DNA of 64,000 nt from Alphaproteobacteria bacterium (GTDB lineage Bacteria; Pseudomonadota; Alphaproteobacteria; Reyranellales; Reyranellaceae): positions 62,001 through 126,000 of the forward strand of contig JAFKFL010000019.1 in assembly GCA_017308235.1 (NCBI GenBank). Reading direction: 5' to 3'. A program made the translations under genes and the position numbers. Positions 40,605 through 49,579 of this stretch are shown here, piece after piece (position 1 is the stretch's first letter; each line of letters starts with the position of its first letter). The notes beneath the pieces were generated by a model, which ran no database searches, had not been told where the DNA came from, and saw nothing but the letters and a program-made list of their open reading frames with translations.

Positions 40605-41762
40605 CGCATACGCGAGCTGGCGCTCTATTTCTTGCGCCTGGGCGTGCTGGGTTTCGGCGGCCCGGTGGCCCTGGTCGGGCAGATGGAGCGCGAGCTCGTG
40701 GCCGACCGCGCCTGGCTCGGCAAGGAGCAGATGCGCGAGGCGATCGCGATCTGCCAGTCGCTGCCAGGGCCGCTCGCGATCCAGGTGGGGATCTACATCT
40801 CCTATCTGCGCGGCGGCTTCTGGGGCGCCTGGGCGGGCGGCTGGGCTTTCATCCTGCCGAACTTCCTTATCGTGGCGGCACTCGGCGCGCTCTACGTCTA
40901 TCTCGGTGACCTGCAACCGGTGACGGCGATCTTCTACGGCGTGAGCCCCGCGGTGATCGCCCTGATCCTGCATTCCTGCTGGCGCCTTGCCCGGCTTGGC
41001 ATGGAGGACTGGCTGCAATGGGCGATCGCTGCGGTCTGCTTTGCCGTCACGATCATCCTGAAGTCCGAAGTGGCGCTTCTGTTCATCGGCGCGGGCGTCG
41101 TCGGCATTCTCTATTACGGCAGCGTGTTCCGTCGTCCGCCGGCCTCGACGCTGATGGGGCTTGCGCCGCTCGGCATTCCCGCCGTCCTGCCGCTGACGCC
41201 GGCCGCCAATTCGTCGGTTCTCGCGAAGCTCCTGCTGTTCTTCCTCAAAGCGGGCTCGCTCACCTTTGGCAGCGGTCTGGTGATCGTGCCGTTTCTCGAG
41301 CAGGGCCTGGTGCAGCAATATGGCTGGCTCGACGAGCGGCAGTTCCTGATCGCCGTCGCGATCGGCATGATCAGCCCCGGTCCGGTCGTGATCACCGCGA
41401 CCTTCGTCGGCTACCTGGTCGGCGGCTTCTGGGGCTCGCTCGTGTCGACGATCGGCATCTTCCTGCCGTCCTTCCTTCTCGTGCTGATCGCGGCCCCCAT
41501 GCTGGCCCGCCATCGCGGCAACGCCAACGTCCAGGGCTTCGTGAAGGGAGCTTATGGCGCCGCCATCGGCACCATCCTCGGCGCCTGCGTCCTGCTCGGC
41601 CAGATCGCGATCGGCGATTGGCTGACGGCACTGGTCGGGCTCGCGTGTCTCGCCGTACTGTTCCGCTGGAAGGTAAGCAATCCCCTGCTGATCGTCGTGA
41701 CAGCCGTGATTGGCCTCGTGGCCTTTCCGCTGCTTCATCCGACCTGGGTCATGGTGAAATGA
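40581..41762 (+). CDS. chrA: Chromate efflux transporter ChrA (CHR family, long form)
   Basis: A 393-residue membrane protein of two homologous CHR halves. Half 1 has FLRLGVLGFGGPVALVGQME, RAWLGKEQ and CQSLPGPLAIQVGIYI. Half 2 has FFLKAGSLTFGSGLVIVPFL and AIGMISPGPVVITATFVGYLVGGFWG. Long ChrA proteins expel chromate (and take up or export sulfate analogues) using the membrane potential. The ATG at 40581 overlaps the stop of the leader ORF, and the 3' end overlaps the second propeller gene (ATGA). Confidence 0.94.
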   Translation: MTTEAPRGRIRELALYFLRLGVLGFGGPVALVGQMERELVADRAWLGKEQMREAIAICQSLPGPLAIQVGIYISYLRGGFWGAWAGGWAFILPNFLIVAALGALYVYLGDLQPVTAIFYGVSPAVIALILHSCWRLARLGMEDWLQWAIAAVCFAVTIILKSEVALLFIGAGVVGILYYGSVFRRPPASTLMGLAPLGIPAVLPLTPAANSSVLAKLLLFFLKAGSLTFGSGLVIVPFLEQGLVQQYGWLDERQFLIAVAIGMISPGPVVITATFVGYLVGGFWGSLVSTIGIFLPSFLLVLIAAPMLARHRGNANVQGFVKGAYGAAIGTILGACVLLGQIAIGDWLTALVGLACLAVLFRWKVSNPLLIVVTAVIGLVAFPLLHPTWVMVK

Positions 41763-42751
41763 AACGGATCGCGAGACTGATCGCGGTGGCAATCATCACC
41801 GCTTCTTCCGGCAGTTGGGCTGGCGAGCCGACGTCCGTGCTGTCCCTGGAGGCGAAGATCCCGCTGGGACAGGTGAGGGGCCGCATTGATCATCTGGCGA
41901 TCGACCTCTATCGCAAGCGGCTGTTCGTGGCCGAGCTCGGCAATGACAGCGTCGGCGTCGTGGATCTCGGTGCGGGGAAGACCGAACACACCTTGACCGG
42001 CCTTCGCGAGCCGCAAGGCGTCGGCTATGAGCCGGCAACGGATACGCTCTATGTGGCCAACGCCGCTGACGGATCGGTCCGGCTCTTCGAGGGCCAGGAG
42101 CTGAAGTCGGTGGGCCGGATCGACCTCGGCGACGATGCGGACAATGTTCGCATCGATCCGCGAGGCAAGAGGATCCTCATCGGTTACGGCAAGGGCGCGC
42201 TCGCGATCCTCGATCCGGCAAACCGCACGAAGGTCCGGGATATTCCTCTCGCAGGCCACCCCGAATCGTTCCAGCTCGATCCCGAACTTGATCGCGCCTT
42301 TGTGAACGTGCCGGACGCTCAACAGATCGCTGTCGTCGATCTCATTGCCGGCCGGCAGACGGCGACCTGGCACTTCCCGCAGGCAGGGGCGAACTTTCCG
42401 ATGGCGTTCGACGTTGTGTCGAGGCAGGTGTTCGCCGCTTATCGCCGGCCGGCGAAGCTTGTCGCTTTCAACGTCGACGATGGCAGGATCGAGAGCACGC
42501 TCGATCTCTGTGACGATGCCGACGATCTGTTCGTCGATCAGAGGCGCAAACGCCTGTATGCGACCTGCGGCGAGGGCGTGGTGGATATCTTCGAGCGGCG
42601 AGGCGGCGAAATCGTGCGGTTGGGACAAGTGCCTACGTCATCGGGCACACGCACATCGTTGTTCGTGCCGGAACTCGACCGACTGTTCGTCGCCGTGCGT
42701 GCCACATTCGGGGGGCCTGCAGCAATCTGGGTCTTTCGGCCGACGCCTTGA
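41759..42751 (+). CDS. YncE-like beta-propeller protein (exported form)
   Basis: A 330-residue protein with a signal peptide (cleavage near SWAG-EPTS, residue ~20) followed by YncE-type blades, e.g. HLAIDLYRKRLFVAELGNDSVGVVDL, GVGYEPATDTLYVANAADGSVRLF and NVRIDPRGKRILIGYGKGALAIL. It is predicted to be periplasmic. It overlaps chrA by four bases, so it belongs to the chromate operon. Together with the signal-less propeller at 38551 the locus has two propellers on either side of the membrane; role unknown. Confidence 0.85.
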   Translation: MKRIARLIAVAIITASSGSWAGEPTSVLSLEAKIPLGQVRGRIDHLAIDLYRKRLFVAELGNDSVGVVDLGAGKTEHTLTGLREPQGVGYEPATDTLYVANAADGSVRLFEGQELKSVGRIDLGDDADNVRIDPRGKRILIGYGKGALAILDPANRTKVRDIPLAGHPESFQLDPELDRAFVNVPDAQQIAVVDLIAGRQTATWHFPQAGANFPMAFDVVSRQVFAAYRRPAKLVAFNVDDGRIESTLDLCDDADDLFVDQRRKRLYATCGEGVVDIFERRGGEIVRLGQVPTSSGTRTSLFVPELDRLFVAVRATFGGPAAIWVFRPTP

Positions 42752-42780
42752 GGTTGGATTTGTCATGCTATAGTCGCGGC

Positions 42781-43023
42781 ATGACCGAAACCGATACTCT
42801 TCCCGACCGCCTGTCCACCAATCCCAAAAGCCCGTTCTATGACGAGGCGCTGCTGCAACGGGGTGTCGGCATCAAGTTCGACGGCCAGGAGAAGACCAAC
42901 GTCGAAGAATATTGCGTGAGCGAAGGCTGGATCCGCGTCGCCGTGGGCAAGACCGTCGATCGCAAGGGCAATCCGCTCACCATCAAGCTCACCGGCAAGG
43001 TCGAGCCCTATCTGCAGAAGTAG
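42781..43023 (+). CDS. DUF3297 family protein
   Basis: An 80-residue soluble protein of a family found mainly in proteobacteria: PDRLSTNPKSPFYDEALLQRGVGIKFDG, then NVEEYCVSEGWIRVAVGKTVDRKGNPLTIKLTGKVEPYL. No biochemical role is known. The length equals that of the family and the ATG at 42781 starts the conserved N terminus. It is followed after 11 bases by dmeF, possibly one transcript. Confidence 0.9.
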   Translation: MTETDTLPDRLSTNPKSPFYDEALLQRGVGIKFDGQEKTNVEEYCVSEGWIRVAVGKTVDRKGNPLTIKLTGKVEPYLQK

Positions 43024-43034
43024 CGGAGGTCGCT

Positions 43035-44018
43035 ATGCACAGCCATACGCTCGCCGACTGGCGCCACGACCATGTGTTCCTGGGCGCCGCGCACGACCGC
43101 AACGAACGGCGCACCTGGCTGGTGGTGGGGCTCACTGCCGTCATGATGGTGGCCGAGATCGTGGGCGGCACGCTGTTCGGCTCGATGGCGCTGCTGGCCG
43201 ATGGCTGGCACATGTCGACCCATGCCGGCGCGCTCGGCATCGCTGCCTTCGCCTATCGCTATGCTCGCAACCACGCCCGCGATCCGCGCTTTGCTTTCGG
43301 TACCGGCAAGCTCGGCGATCTCGCGGGGTTCACGAGTGCGATCGTGCTCGCGATGATCTCGCTTCTGATCGGTTACGAATCCATCGGCCGTCTGTTCCAG
43401 CCGGTGGCGATCCACTATGGCGAGGCGACGGCGATCGCAGCCGTCGGTCTTGCGGTCAATCTCGCGAGCGCCTGGCTTCTGGGCGCAGGTCATCATCATG
43501 ATCACGGGCATGGTCATGAGCATGATCACGCTCACGACGATCATCATGATGAACACGATCACCATCATCATGATCATGCCCATGACCACCGGGACCACAA
43601 TCTGCGCGCGGCCTACTGGCATGTGCTGGCCGATGCGCTGACCTCGGTGCTGGCGATCGCGGGCCTGCTCGCCGCCCGCTTCTATGGCTGGAACTGGCTC
43701 GATCCGGTGATCGGCATCGTCGGCGCCTGCGTGATCGCCCATTGGTCGTGGGGCCTGATGCGCGATGCTGGCGCCGTACTCCTCGATGCCGCGCCCAGTC
43801 GCTCGTTGGGCGAGGCGATCCGCCAGCGCCTCGAGATCGGCGACGATCGCATCGCCGACCTTCATGTCTGGCGTCTTGGTCCCGGTCATCACGGCGCCAT
43901 CGTGTCACTGGTTGCGCACGAGCCGGAACCGGTCGCGCGCTACAAGGCGCGGCTCGATGACGTACCGGGCTTGAGCCACGTCACGGTCGAGGTCCATCGC
44001 TGCGCTGGCCCGCATTGA
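43035..44018 (+). CDS. dmeF: CDF-family divalent metal cation exporter DmeF
   Basis: A 327-residue cation diffusion facilitator with six membrane segments and metal-site pattern MALLADGWHMSTHAG (D56, H59) in TM2 and HVLADALTSVLA (H192, D196) in TM5. A His-rich cytoplasmic loop spans residues 153-188 with more than 15 His. The N-terminal HSHTLADWRHDHVFLG is characteristic of DmeF, which exports Co(II), Ni(II) or other divalent cations. GGAGG precedes the ATG. No DmeR regulator gene is seen next to it, unlike in rhizobia. Confidence 0.92.
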   Translation: MHSHTLADWRHDHVFLGAAHDRNERRTWLVVGLTAVMMVAEIVGGTLFGSMALLADGWHMSTHAGALGIAAFAYRYARNHARDPRFAFGTGKLGDLAGFTSAIVLAMISLLIGYESIGRLFQPVAIHYGEATAIAAVGLAVNLASAWLLGAGHHHDHGHGHEHDHAHDDHHDEHDHHHHDHAHDHRDHNLRAAYWHVLADALTSVLAIAGLLAARFYGWNWLDPVIGIVGACVIAHWSWGLMRDAGAVLLDAAPSRSLGEAIRQRLEIGDDRIADLHVWRLGPGHHGAIVSLVAHEPEPVARYKARLDDVPGLSHVTVEVHRCAGPH

Positions 44019-44022
44019 GCAG

Positions 44023-44970
44023 ATGGCAATCCGCCGTCGTGCCGTTGTGCTGGGTCTTGGAGGAGCTGCCGTCATGAGTTCGACCGCCGCGGCCGAGAAG
44101 GTGAAGATCACCCTCGGAACGGCCACGCCGGGTGGTGGCTTCCCGGTCTATGGCGATGCCTTCACCGCCGCCATCAAGACGCAGGATCCCACGCTCGAGA
44201 TCGAGGCAGTGAACACCAAGGGCAGCACCGAGAACGTGCCGAGGCTCGAAGCCGGCACACTCGACATCGCTTTGGTGCAAGGCGAGGTGGTGCATGAGGC
44301 GCTCGAAGGCATCGGTCGGCCGCCGGCGAACCTCAAGGTCATCACAGCGATGTATCCCACCGCCGGCCTGTTCGTCGTGCGCGCCGACAGCCCCGCCCAT
44401 CGCATCGCCGATCTCAAGGGCAAGCCGATCGCCTGGGGCGCCGCAGGGTCGGGCCTGGTGATTCTGGGCCGCTACGTCATGGACGGGCTCGGTCTCGATG
44501 CGGCAAAAGATTTTCAGCCGGTCTATCTCGAACGTGCCGGCGACGGGCCTGCGATGGTGCTCGACGGCCGTGTCGCCGCTTTATGGGGCGGTGGCGCAGG
44601 ATGGCCGGGTTTCAAGACGGTGATGTCGAGCGCCGGTGGCGGCCGCTTCATCGCGCCGGACGACGACGAGATCGGCCGCATCCTGGGTCGGCACAAATTC
44701 CTGAAGCGGATTGTGCAGCCGGCGGGTGCCTATCCCGGCCAGACCGCCCCGATTACATCGGTCGGTTCCTGGAGCTTCGTCCTCGCGCGGCCCGGCCTCG
44801 ATGCCGCCGTGGCATCGCGATTGGCCAAGGCGCTGCATCAGGCCGAGGCAAACGCGGCACCGCGGCTCGCCGACACGACGGCACGCAACACCCTGATGGC
44901 GATTCCCGGCTCGTCGCTGCTGCATCCCGGTGTGCTGGATTACTACCGTCAGGCTGGATTGAGCCGGTAA
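44023..44970 (+). CDS. TAXI-family TRAP-type solute receptor
   Basis: A 315-residue periplasmic receptor. A short RRR-type signal (MAIRRRAVVLGLGGAAVMSSTAAAE) precedes a TAXI-like domain with ITLGTATPGGGFPVYGDAF, NTKGSTENVPRLEAGTLDIALVQGEV and GKPIAWGAAGSGLVILGRYVM. TAXI receptors usually deliver glutamate or related solutes to a fused DctQM permease, but no permease gene is nearby. The start lies four bases after the dmeF stop, suggesting co-transcription. Confidence 0.85.
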   Translation: MAIRRRAVVLGLGGAAVMSSTAAAEKVKITLGTATPGGGFPVYGDAFTAAIKTQDPTLEIEAVNTKGSTENVPRLEAGTLDIALVQGEVVHEALEGIGRPPANLKVITAMYPTAGLFVVRADSPAHRIADLKGKPIAWGAAGSGLVILGRYVMDGLGLDAAKDFQPVYLERAGDGPAMVLDGRVAALWGGGAGWPGFKTVMSSAGGGRFIAPDDDEIGRILGRHKFLKRIVQPAGAYPGQTAPITSVGSWSFVLARPGLDAAVASRLAKALHQAEANAAPRLADTTARNTLMAIPGSSLLHPGVLDYYRQAGLSR

Positions 44971-45016
44971 CCTTGGCCGGTGCCTTGCGTTCTATTGGGA
45001 ACGAAAGGAGCGAGCC

Positions 45017-45238
45017 ATGCCGAACAGGAAATCGAAGAGCAAGATCGAGGGTGAGGGCAGCTATAGCGGCGCCAAGGCCTATGACGACGCGACGGCGAAG
45101 TTCGTCAAGGACGGAAAGGTCAATAAGGCGGCCAAGGAAGCCGAGCGCGCCATGGACTCAGACGAAGCGGCCGATCTTGCTTCCGCCGAGGCCGAGGGCA
45201 AGGCCGGCGATCCGCGTGGCCAGAACAAGCAGCACTGA
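45017..45238 (+). CDS. Small hydrophilic protein of unknown function
   Basis: A 73-residue, highly charged protein without membrane segments. It begins with basic residues (PNRKSKSKIEGEGSYSGAKAYDDAT) and ends with an acidic, Ala-rich helix. Similar small proteins occur in many alphaproteobacteria and are often stress-induced, but I cannot assign a function. The ATG has a strong AAAGGAG site. A clear intrinsic terminator follows at 45261, supporting it as a real, separately terminated gene. Confidence 0.75.
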   Translation: MPNRKSKSKIEGEGSYSGAKAYDDATAKFVKDGKVNKAAKEAERAMDSDEAADLASAEAEGKAGDPRGQNKQH

Positions 45239-45260
45239 CAGTCGATTGGGATACGAAAAG

Positions 45261-45287
45261 TGCCTCCACAAGTTGGAGGCATTTTTT
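45261..45287 (+). terminator. Rho-independent terminator
   Basis: Perfect 8-base stem TGCCTCCA (45261-45268) / TGGAGGCA (45274-45281), 5-base loop, then TTTTTT (45282-45287). It ends the 45017 gene. On the minus strand a partial T-run (CTTTT) follows the stem, so it may also end the convergent gene at 45292. Confidence 0.9.
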
Positions 45288-45291
45288 GCGC

Positions 45292-45690
45292 TTAGCTGTT
45301 ACTGGCAGCCGGTGCCGACATCAGCATCGCCCGCGTAAGCTGGCACGCGACCTCGGGGCGCATTCGGATGCCGACGGTCTGGCCGGCGTCGCCGATCAAG
45401 ATGCCTTCGAGATAGCCTGCGTCCTGATTCATCTCGAAGGCGGCAGACGTGACATTCATTGCATCGAGACAGGCGTGTTCGCCTTCATTCTCATCGCCGA
45501 GCACGGTGCGCCGGCGCGCCATCTCGATTGCAGCATCACTCAGACTGGCAATGAACGCGCTGAACTCTGCATAGTTCGCGATGCAGTTGATGCTGCGATG
45601 CGCCTCGTCGACGAACACCATCACGCAGCTCTTGCCATCGGCGCTGACCCCCAGACGAAACTTGTCGAGTATGCCGATCACAGGGTTCAT
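45292..45690 (-). CDS. Hypothetical protein
   Basis: A 132-residue protein I do not recognise. It begins NPVIGILDKFRLGVSADGKSCVMVFVD and has two predicted mixed alpha/beta halves with no membrane segment or known motif. The ATG at 45690 has GGAGG five bases upstream, which decides the start; the open frame upstream of it is low-complexity and unlikely to be coding. The gene lies convergent to the small protein at 45017 with a shared terminator between them. Confidence 0.65.
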   Translation of the reverse strand: MNPVIGILDKFRLGVSADGKSCVMVFVDEAHRSINCIANYAEFSAFIASLSDAAIEMARRRTVLGDENEGEHACLDAMNVTSAAFEMNQDAGYLEGILIGDAGQTVGIRMRPEVACQLTRAMLMSAPAASNS

Positions 45691-45751
45691 GGCGGCCTCC
45701 ATCGTCAGCATTAAACGGGGCGAACGCTTCCTTGTTCCCGATGAGTTGTCT

Positions 45752-47407
45752 TCAGTCGTCAGTGATGTCGGCGGTTGTAATCTTGCGGAACAGCAATGGT
45801 GGTCGTGATATCCGCCGCCCACCCGGAATTGCGGCCAGCGGCGAGCTGCCTTCATTTGGCCACAGCGTACGAGAATCGCCGATGCTTTCGAGGACAGCGG
45901 CAGCCGCGGTCGGGATGAAGGGCCACGCCGCAAGAGCGGCCGGCGCGGACGAGAGCAACGCTGGTTCTGACGATGACGGCGGCGCGCTGCGGGTCGTTTT
46001 TAATGGCTGCCCAAGGCGCTTGCGCTGCAAAATAGGCATTGCCGAGGCGCCAGATGGCGCGGACCTCCTCGGCGGCCTTGCGGAATTCCAGAGCCTCGTG
46101 GTGGCAACGCAGGCGATCGAAACACACAATCAAGCAGCGATCGATATCGTCTTCGGTCGGCCCTGGTGTTCCTCCGCCTGGAACGATTCCGCCGTATCGT
46201 TCGGTGGCGAAGGAGAGACAACGATTGACCAGATTGCCGAACGTGTCGGCCAGGTCCTTGTTGATGCCCGTCACGAACCTCGAGACGGTGAAATCCGTAT
46301 CCGACCCTTCGGGCGCGTTGGCGGCGAGCCACCATCGCCAGGTATCGGCCGGCACGGCCGCAAGGGCTGTGTCGGTGAAGATGCCACGTCGGGCGCTGGT
46401 AGAGAACTTCCCTCCTTCGAAGGTCAACCAGTTGAAGCCCTTGATGATGTCGGGAAGTTTTAGGGGCAGGCCGCAGCCGAGCAGCGTCACGGGAAAGCTT
46501 ACAGTGTGGAACGGCACATTGTCCTTGGCGAGGAACTGGAGGTAGCGCACGCCGTCGCCGCCTTCCCACCATTCGCGCCAGTCTCGACCGGGTGCAGCGG
46601 TCGCCCATTCCACGGCGGCGGCGATGTAGCCGATCGGTGCGTCGAACCAGACATAGAACACCTTGTGCTCGAAGCCGGGCCTCGGCACCGGCACGCCCCA
46701 TGCCAGATCGCGCGTGATACAGCGATCGCGTAGGCCCTCGTCGAGCCATTTGAGTGCAATCGAGCGAACCAGCGATGGCCAATCCTGCTGGCCTTCGATC
46801 CAGCGACGCAGCCGATCTTGGAAAGCAGACTGACGCAGGAAGAGATGGCGCGTCTCACGGAACTCGATGTCATGTGTCCCCGAGATCGCCGACCGTGGCG
46901 CGATCAGCTCCGCGGGATCGAGCAGTCGCGTGCAGTTCTCGCATTGGTCGCCACGCGCGTCAGGGCCCCGACAGAAGGGCAGATGCCGACAACATAGCGA
47001 TCCGGCAGGAAGCGGCCGTCGCTCGGCGAGTAGGCCTGCTGCAGCACACGCTCCTCGATCCAGCCGTTGGCATCGAGATGGCGGTAAATCTCCTGTGTCA
47101 GCGCGCGGTTCGCGACTCCTGAGGTACGCGAAAAATGATCGAAGGAGAGGCCGAAGCGTCGGTAGATATCGGCCTGCAGCGCGTGTTGCCGATCGCAATA
47201 GTCGGCAACCGGCAGGCCTTCGGCGCGCGCGGCGAGCTCGGCCGGCGTGCCATGCTCGTCGGTGCCGCACAAAAAAAGCACCTCGTGCCCCGTCTGCCGG
47301 CGGAAGCGGGCATGAATGTCGGCGGGCAGGAGCGAGCCCGCGAGATTGCCGAGATGCTTGACGCCGTTGATGTACGGCAGGGCGCTGGTGATCAGGAACT
47401 TCGCCAT
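45752..47407 (-). pseudogene. metG: Methionyl-tRNA synthetase paralogue broken by two frameshifts
   Basis: The gene starts MAKFLITSALPYINGVKHLGNLAGS with GGAGAG upstream. Frame A runs to the zinc knuckle (RYVVGICP), then homology jumps to frame B at about 46977-46980 (CRGPDARGDQCENC onward; a one-base loss). Frame B holds the catalytic core (FDAPIGYI, KFSTS as the KMSKS-type loop, the anticodon region) until about 45938-45948. There homology returns to frame A after a one-base gain (AAWPFIPTAAAAVLESIG ... LLFRKI, stop at 45752). As written, translation would end at 46904. This is the second MetRS type of some alphaproteobacteria, so loss need not be lethal. Confidence 0.85.
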
Positions 47408-47435
47408 CGAACTCTCCATCGTGTCGGGGGACATG

Positions 47436-47460
47436 AAAAAGCCCTTCGCGAGGAAGGGCT
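47436..47460 (-). terminator. Minus-strand terminator or attenuator before the metG pseudogene
   Basis: On the minus strand AGCCCTTC, a 5-base loop and GAAGGGCT are followed by TTTTTC (plus-strand arms 47440-47447 and 47453-47460). It lies 136 bases after phhB and 29 bases before the metG start, so it may end the phhB transcript or act as an attenuator in the metG leader. Confidence 0.7.
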
Positions 47461-47595
47461 GGAGAGTCCGGCGTCAGCTATTGCCCGCGCGTCATCCTTC
47501 CGGCCCATCCTGTCGAGGGGCCGGGCGCATTCGCGAAGCGATGAAGCCGAGCAAGCGATCCATGTCGGATGTATGCGGTGATATGACCTGCATCG

Positions 47596-47886
47596 TCAAG
47601 CAGCCGCCTGGTCGATGAATTTGGCCAGCGCCACGTCCTTCTCCGAGACGCCACCGGCATCGTGGGTCGAGAGCACGATCTCCACCCGGTTGTAGACGTT
47701 CGACCATTCGGGATGATGGTCGGCCTTCTCGGCGGCCAGCGCCACGCGGGTCATGAAGCCCCAGGCGTGGTTGAAGTCGGCAAACTTGAAGCTTTTCTGG
47801 ATGGCGTCGCGGCCGGCCACCTCCGTCCAGCCCTTGAGAGCGCCAAGCGCGTCACTGCGCGCCTTTCCGGTCAATTTCGCCGTCAT
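47596..47886 (-). CDS. phhB: Pterin-4a-carbinolamine dehydratase
   Basis: A 96-residue PCD/DCoH-family enzyme that dehydrates 4a-hydroxytetrahydrobiopterin to recycle the pterin cofactor of aromatic hydroxylases. The active-site pattern is [31 protein letters not shown] (about 54-84), with the paired His and the later His of the catalytic set. Length fits the family. The ATG at 47886 follows AAGGAGG. No phenylalanine hydroxylase gene is near. It is divergent from the oligopeptide receptor at 47966. Confidence 0.93.
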   Translation of the reverse strand: MTAKLTGKARSDALGALKGWTEVAGRDAIQKSFKFADFNHAWGFMTRVALAAEKADHHPEWSNVYNRVEIVLSTHDAGGVSEKDVALAKFIDQAAA

Positions 47887-47965
47887 ATGATCCTCCTTCC
47901 TTTCGAGCAAAGCTTGCCTCATCGGGGCGGCCACGCCTAGGCTCGATGACCTACAGGAGGCTTTT

Positions 47966-49495
47966 GTGAACATCACCCGTCGCTCTGCGTTGCTCGCCGC
48001 CACGTCGCTTGCCGTCGCTCCTTCAGCCGCCCGGGCGGAGAAGGCCGCTGACACGCTACGCATCCAGTTCATCGACGCCGTGCCCAACGTCGACATGTAC
48101 TTCAACAGCCAGCGCACCGGCCTGATCCTGGCGCACCAGGCATGGGACATGCTGGTACATCGCGATCCCGCGACGTTCGAGCTCAAGCCATCGCTTGCCA
48201 CCGATTGGAAGTTCGTCGACGCCAGCACGCTTGATCTTACGATCCGGCAGGGCGTGAAGTTCCACGACGGCAGCACGCTTTCGGCGGACGACGTGGTCTA
48301 CACCATCAACATGGTGGTCGATCCTGCGAGCAAGGTGACAGTCCCCAGCAACTATTCCTGGATCGACAAGGCGGAGAAGACGGGTGATGCCACCGTGCGA
48401 ATCCGCATGAAGCGGCCGACGCCGGCAGCGCTTGAATACCTCGCCATGGTGACACCGATCCATCCCAAGGCCTATCGCGAGAAGGTCGGGCCCGAGGGCT
48501 TTGCCGCCAAGCCGGTCGGCGCCGGGCCCTACAAGATCATCAAGAATGAACAAGGCAAGGAAGTCATCTTCGAACGGTTCGAGGACTATTGGGCAGGCTC
48601 GCCCAAGGGCAAGCCTGCGATCAAGACCTTGCATGTTCGCTTCGTGCCGGACCTCGCGACCGAGGTGACGGAGCTGCTGGCCCGGCGCACCGATTGGATC
48701 TGGAACATCAATCCCGACCAGATCGAGAGCATCAACAAGATGCCCTACCTGCAGGCGGTGCGGCAGGAATCGATGCGCATTGGCTATCTCTCGATCGACG
48801 CGGCCGGCCGCACCGGAGCTGGCAATCCGCTCACCAAGCTCAAGGTGCGGCAGGCGATCTTCCATGCCATCAACCGCAAGGAATTCGCCGATAAGCTCGT
48901 CACGGGCGGCAGCCGCGTGCCGGCCGCGCCCTGCTTTCCGAGCCAGTTCGGCTGCGATGCCAAAGCCGCCGTGAACTACGATTACGATCCCAAGAAGGCC
49001 AAGGAGCTTTTGGCCGAGGCCGGCTATCCCAACGGCTTCGACATCGAGATGGTGACCTATGTGACGCCGACGACTTGGCCCGCCGCCATCCAGAGCTATC
49101 TCCAGGCGGTCGGCATCCGCGCCAAGATCAACCAGCTCCAGGTGGCACCCGCTATCGACAAGGCGCATCGCGGCGAAAACCCGCTCTATATGGGAAGCTG
49201 GGGCAGCTACTCGATCAACGACGTGTCGGCGATCCTGCCGGTGATGTTCGGCGCGGGTTCGGCCGATAACTATTCCAAGGACCCCGAGCTCGAGAAGCTG
49301 GTGGCCGCCGGCGGTGCCACCGCCGACAAGGAGGACCGCCTCGAAGCCTATTCGAGGGCGATCAAGATCGAGACCGAGCAGGCCTATTGGCTGCCCATCA
49401 ACACCTACGTTAATCCCTACGCCTTCTCGAAGGATCTCGACTTCAAGACCTTCCCCGACGAGCTGCCGCGCTTCTATCTCGCGAAGTGGAAGTGA
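47966..49495 (+). CDS. ABC transporter substrate-binding protein, oligopeptide (SBP_bac_5) type
   Basis: A 509-residue exported receptor. The N terminus [27 protein letters not shown] looks like a Tat/Sec signal with cleavage after ARA. The domain has [34 protein letters not shown] and the tandem [19 protein letters not shown], all SBP_bac_5 signatures. The GTG start follows ACAGGAGG. It is convergent with, and 85 bases from, a Dpp/Opp-type permease-ATPase set, so it is the likely receptor of that importer despite opposite orientation. The solute is unknown. Confidence 0.9.
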   Translation: MNITRRSALLAATSLAVAPSAARAEKAADTLRIQFIDAVPNVDMYFNSQRTGLILAHQAWDMLVHRDPATFELKPSLATDWKFVDASTLDLTIRQGVKFHDGSTLSADDVVYTINMVVDPASKVTVPSNYSWIDKAEKTGDATVRIRMKRPTPAALEYLAMVTPIHPKAYREKVGPEGFAAKPVGAGPYKIIKNEQGKEVIFERFEDYWAGSPKGKPAIKTLHVRFVPDLATEVTELLARRTDWIWNINPDQIESINKMPYLQAVRQESMRIGYLSIDAAGRTGAGNPLTKLKVRQAIFHAINRKEFADKLVTGGSRVPAAPCFPSQFGCDAKAAVNYDYDPKKAKELLAEAGYPNGFDIEMVTYVTPTTWPAAIQSYLQAVGIRAKINQLQVAPAIDKAHRGENPLYMGSWGSYSINDVSAILPVMFGAGSADNYSKDPELEKLVAAGGATADKEDRLEAYSRAIKIETEQAYWLPINTYVNPYAFSKDLDFKTFPDELPRFYLAKWK

Positions 49496-49498
49496 CGG

Positions 49499-49577
49499 GC
49501 TGGGGGCGCGCGACTCCAGTCGCGCGTCTTTGGTTATGCCGAGGAAGATCGCGCCACTGGAGTGGCGCGCCCCCAGC
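49499..49577. repeat. Nested palindromic intergenic element
   Basis: The outer arms are a perfect 13-base inverted repeat, GCTGGGGGCGCGC (49499-49511) / GCGCGCCCCCAGC (49565-49577). Two perfect inner hairpins lie inside: GCGCGACT/AGTCGCGC (49508-49525, 2-base loop) and GCGCCACT/AGTGGCGC (49551-49568, 2-base loop). It separates two convergent genes and could act as a bidirectional transcription end. Related to the element at 60624. Confidence 0.7.
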
Positions 49578-49579
49578 AA

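Noticed and set aside
43485..43600. Repetitive CAT/GAT-rich stretch resembling a microsatellite or CRISPR-like array
   Set aside because: It encodes the His-rich loop of DmeF in frame; there are no regular repeats with spacers.
48056..49579. 507-codon minus-strand open frame
   Set aside because: Complement of the oligopeptide receptor gene.
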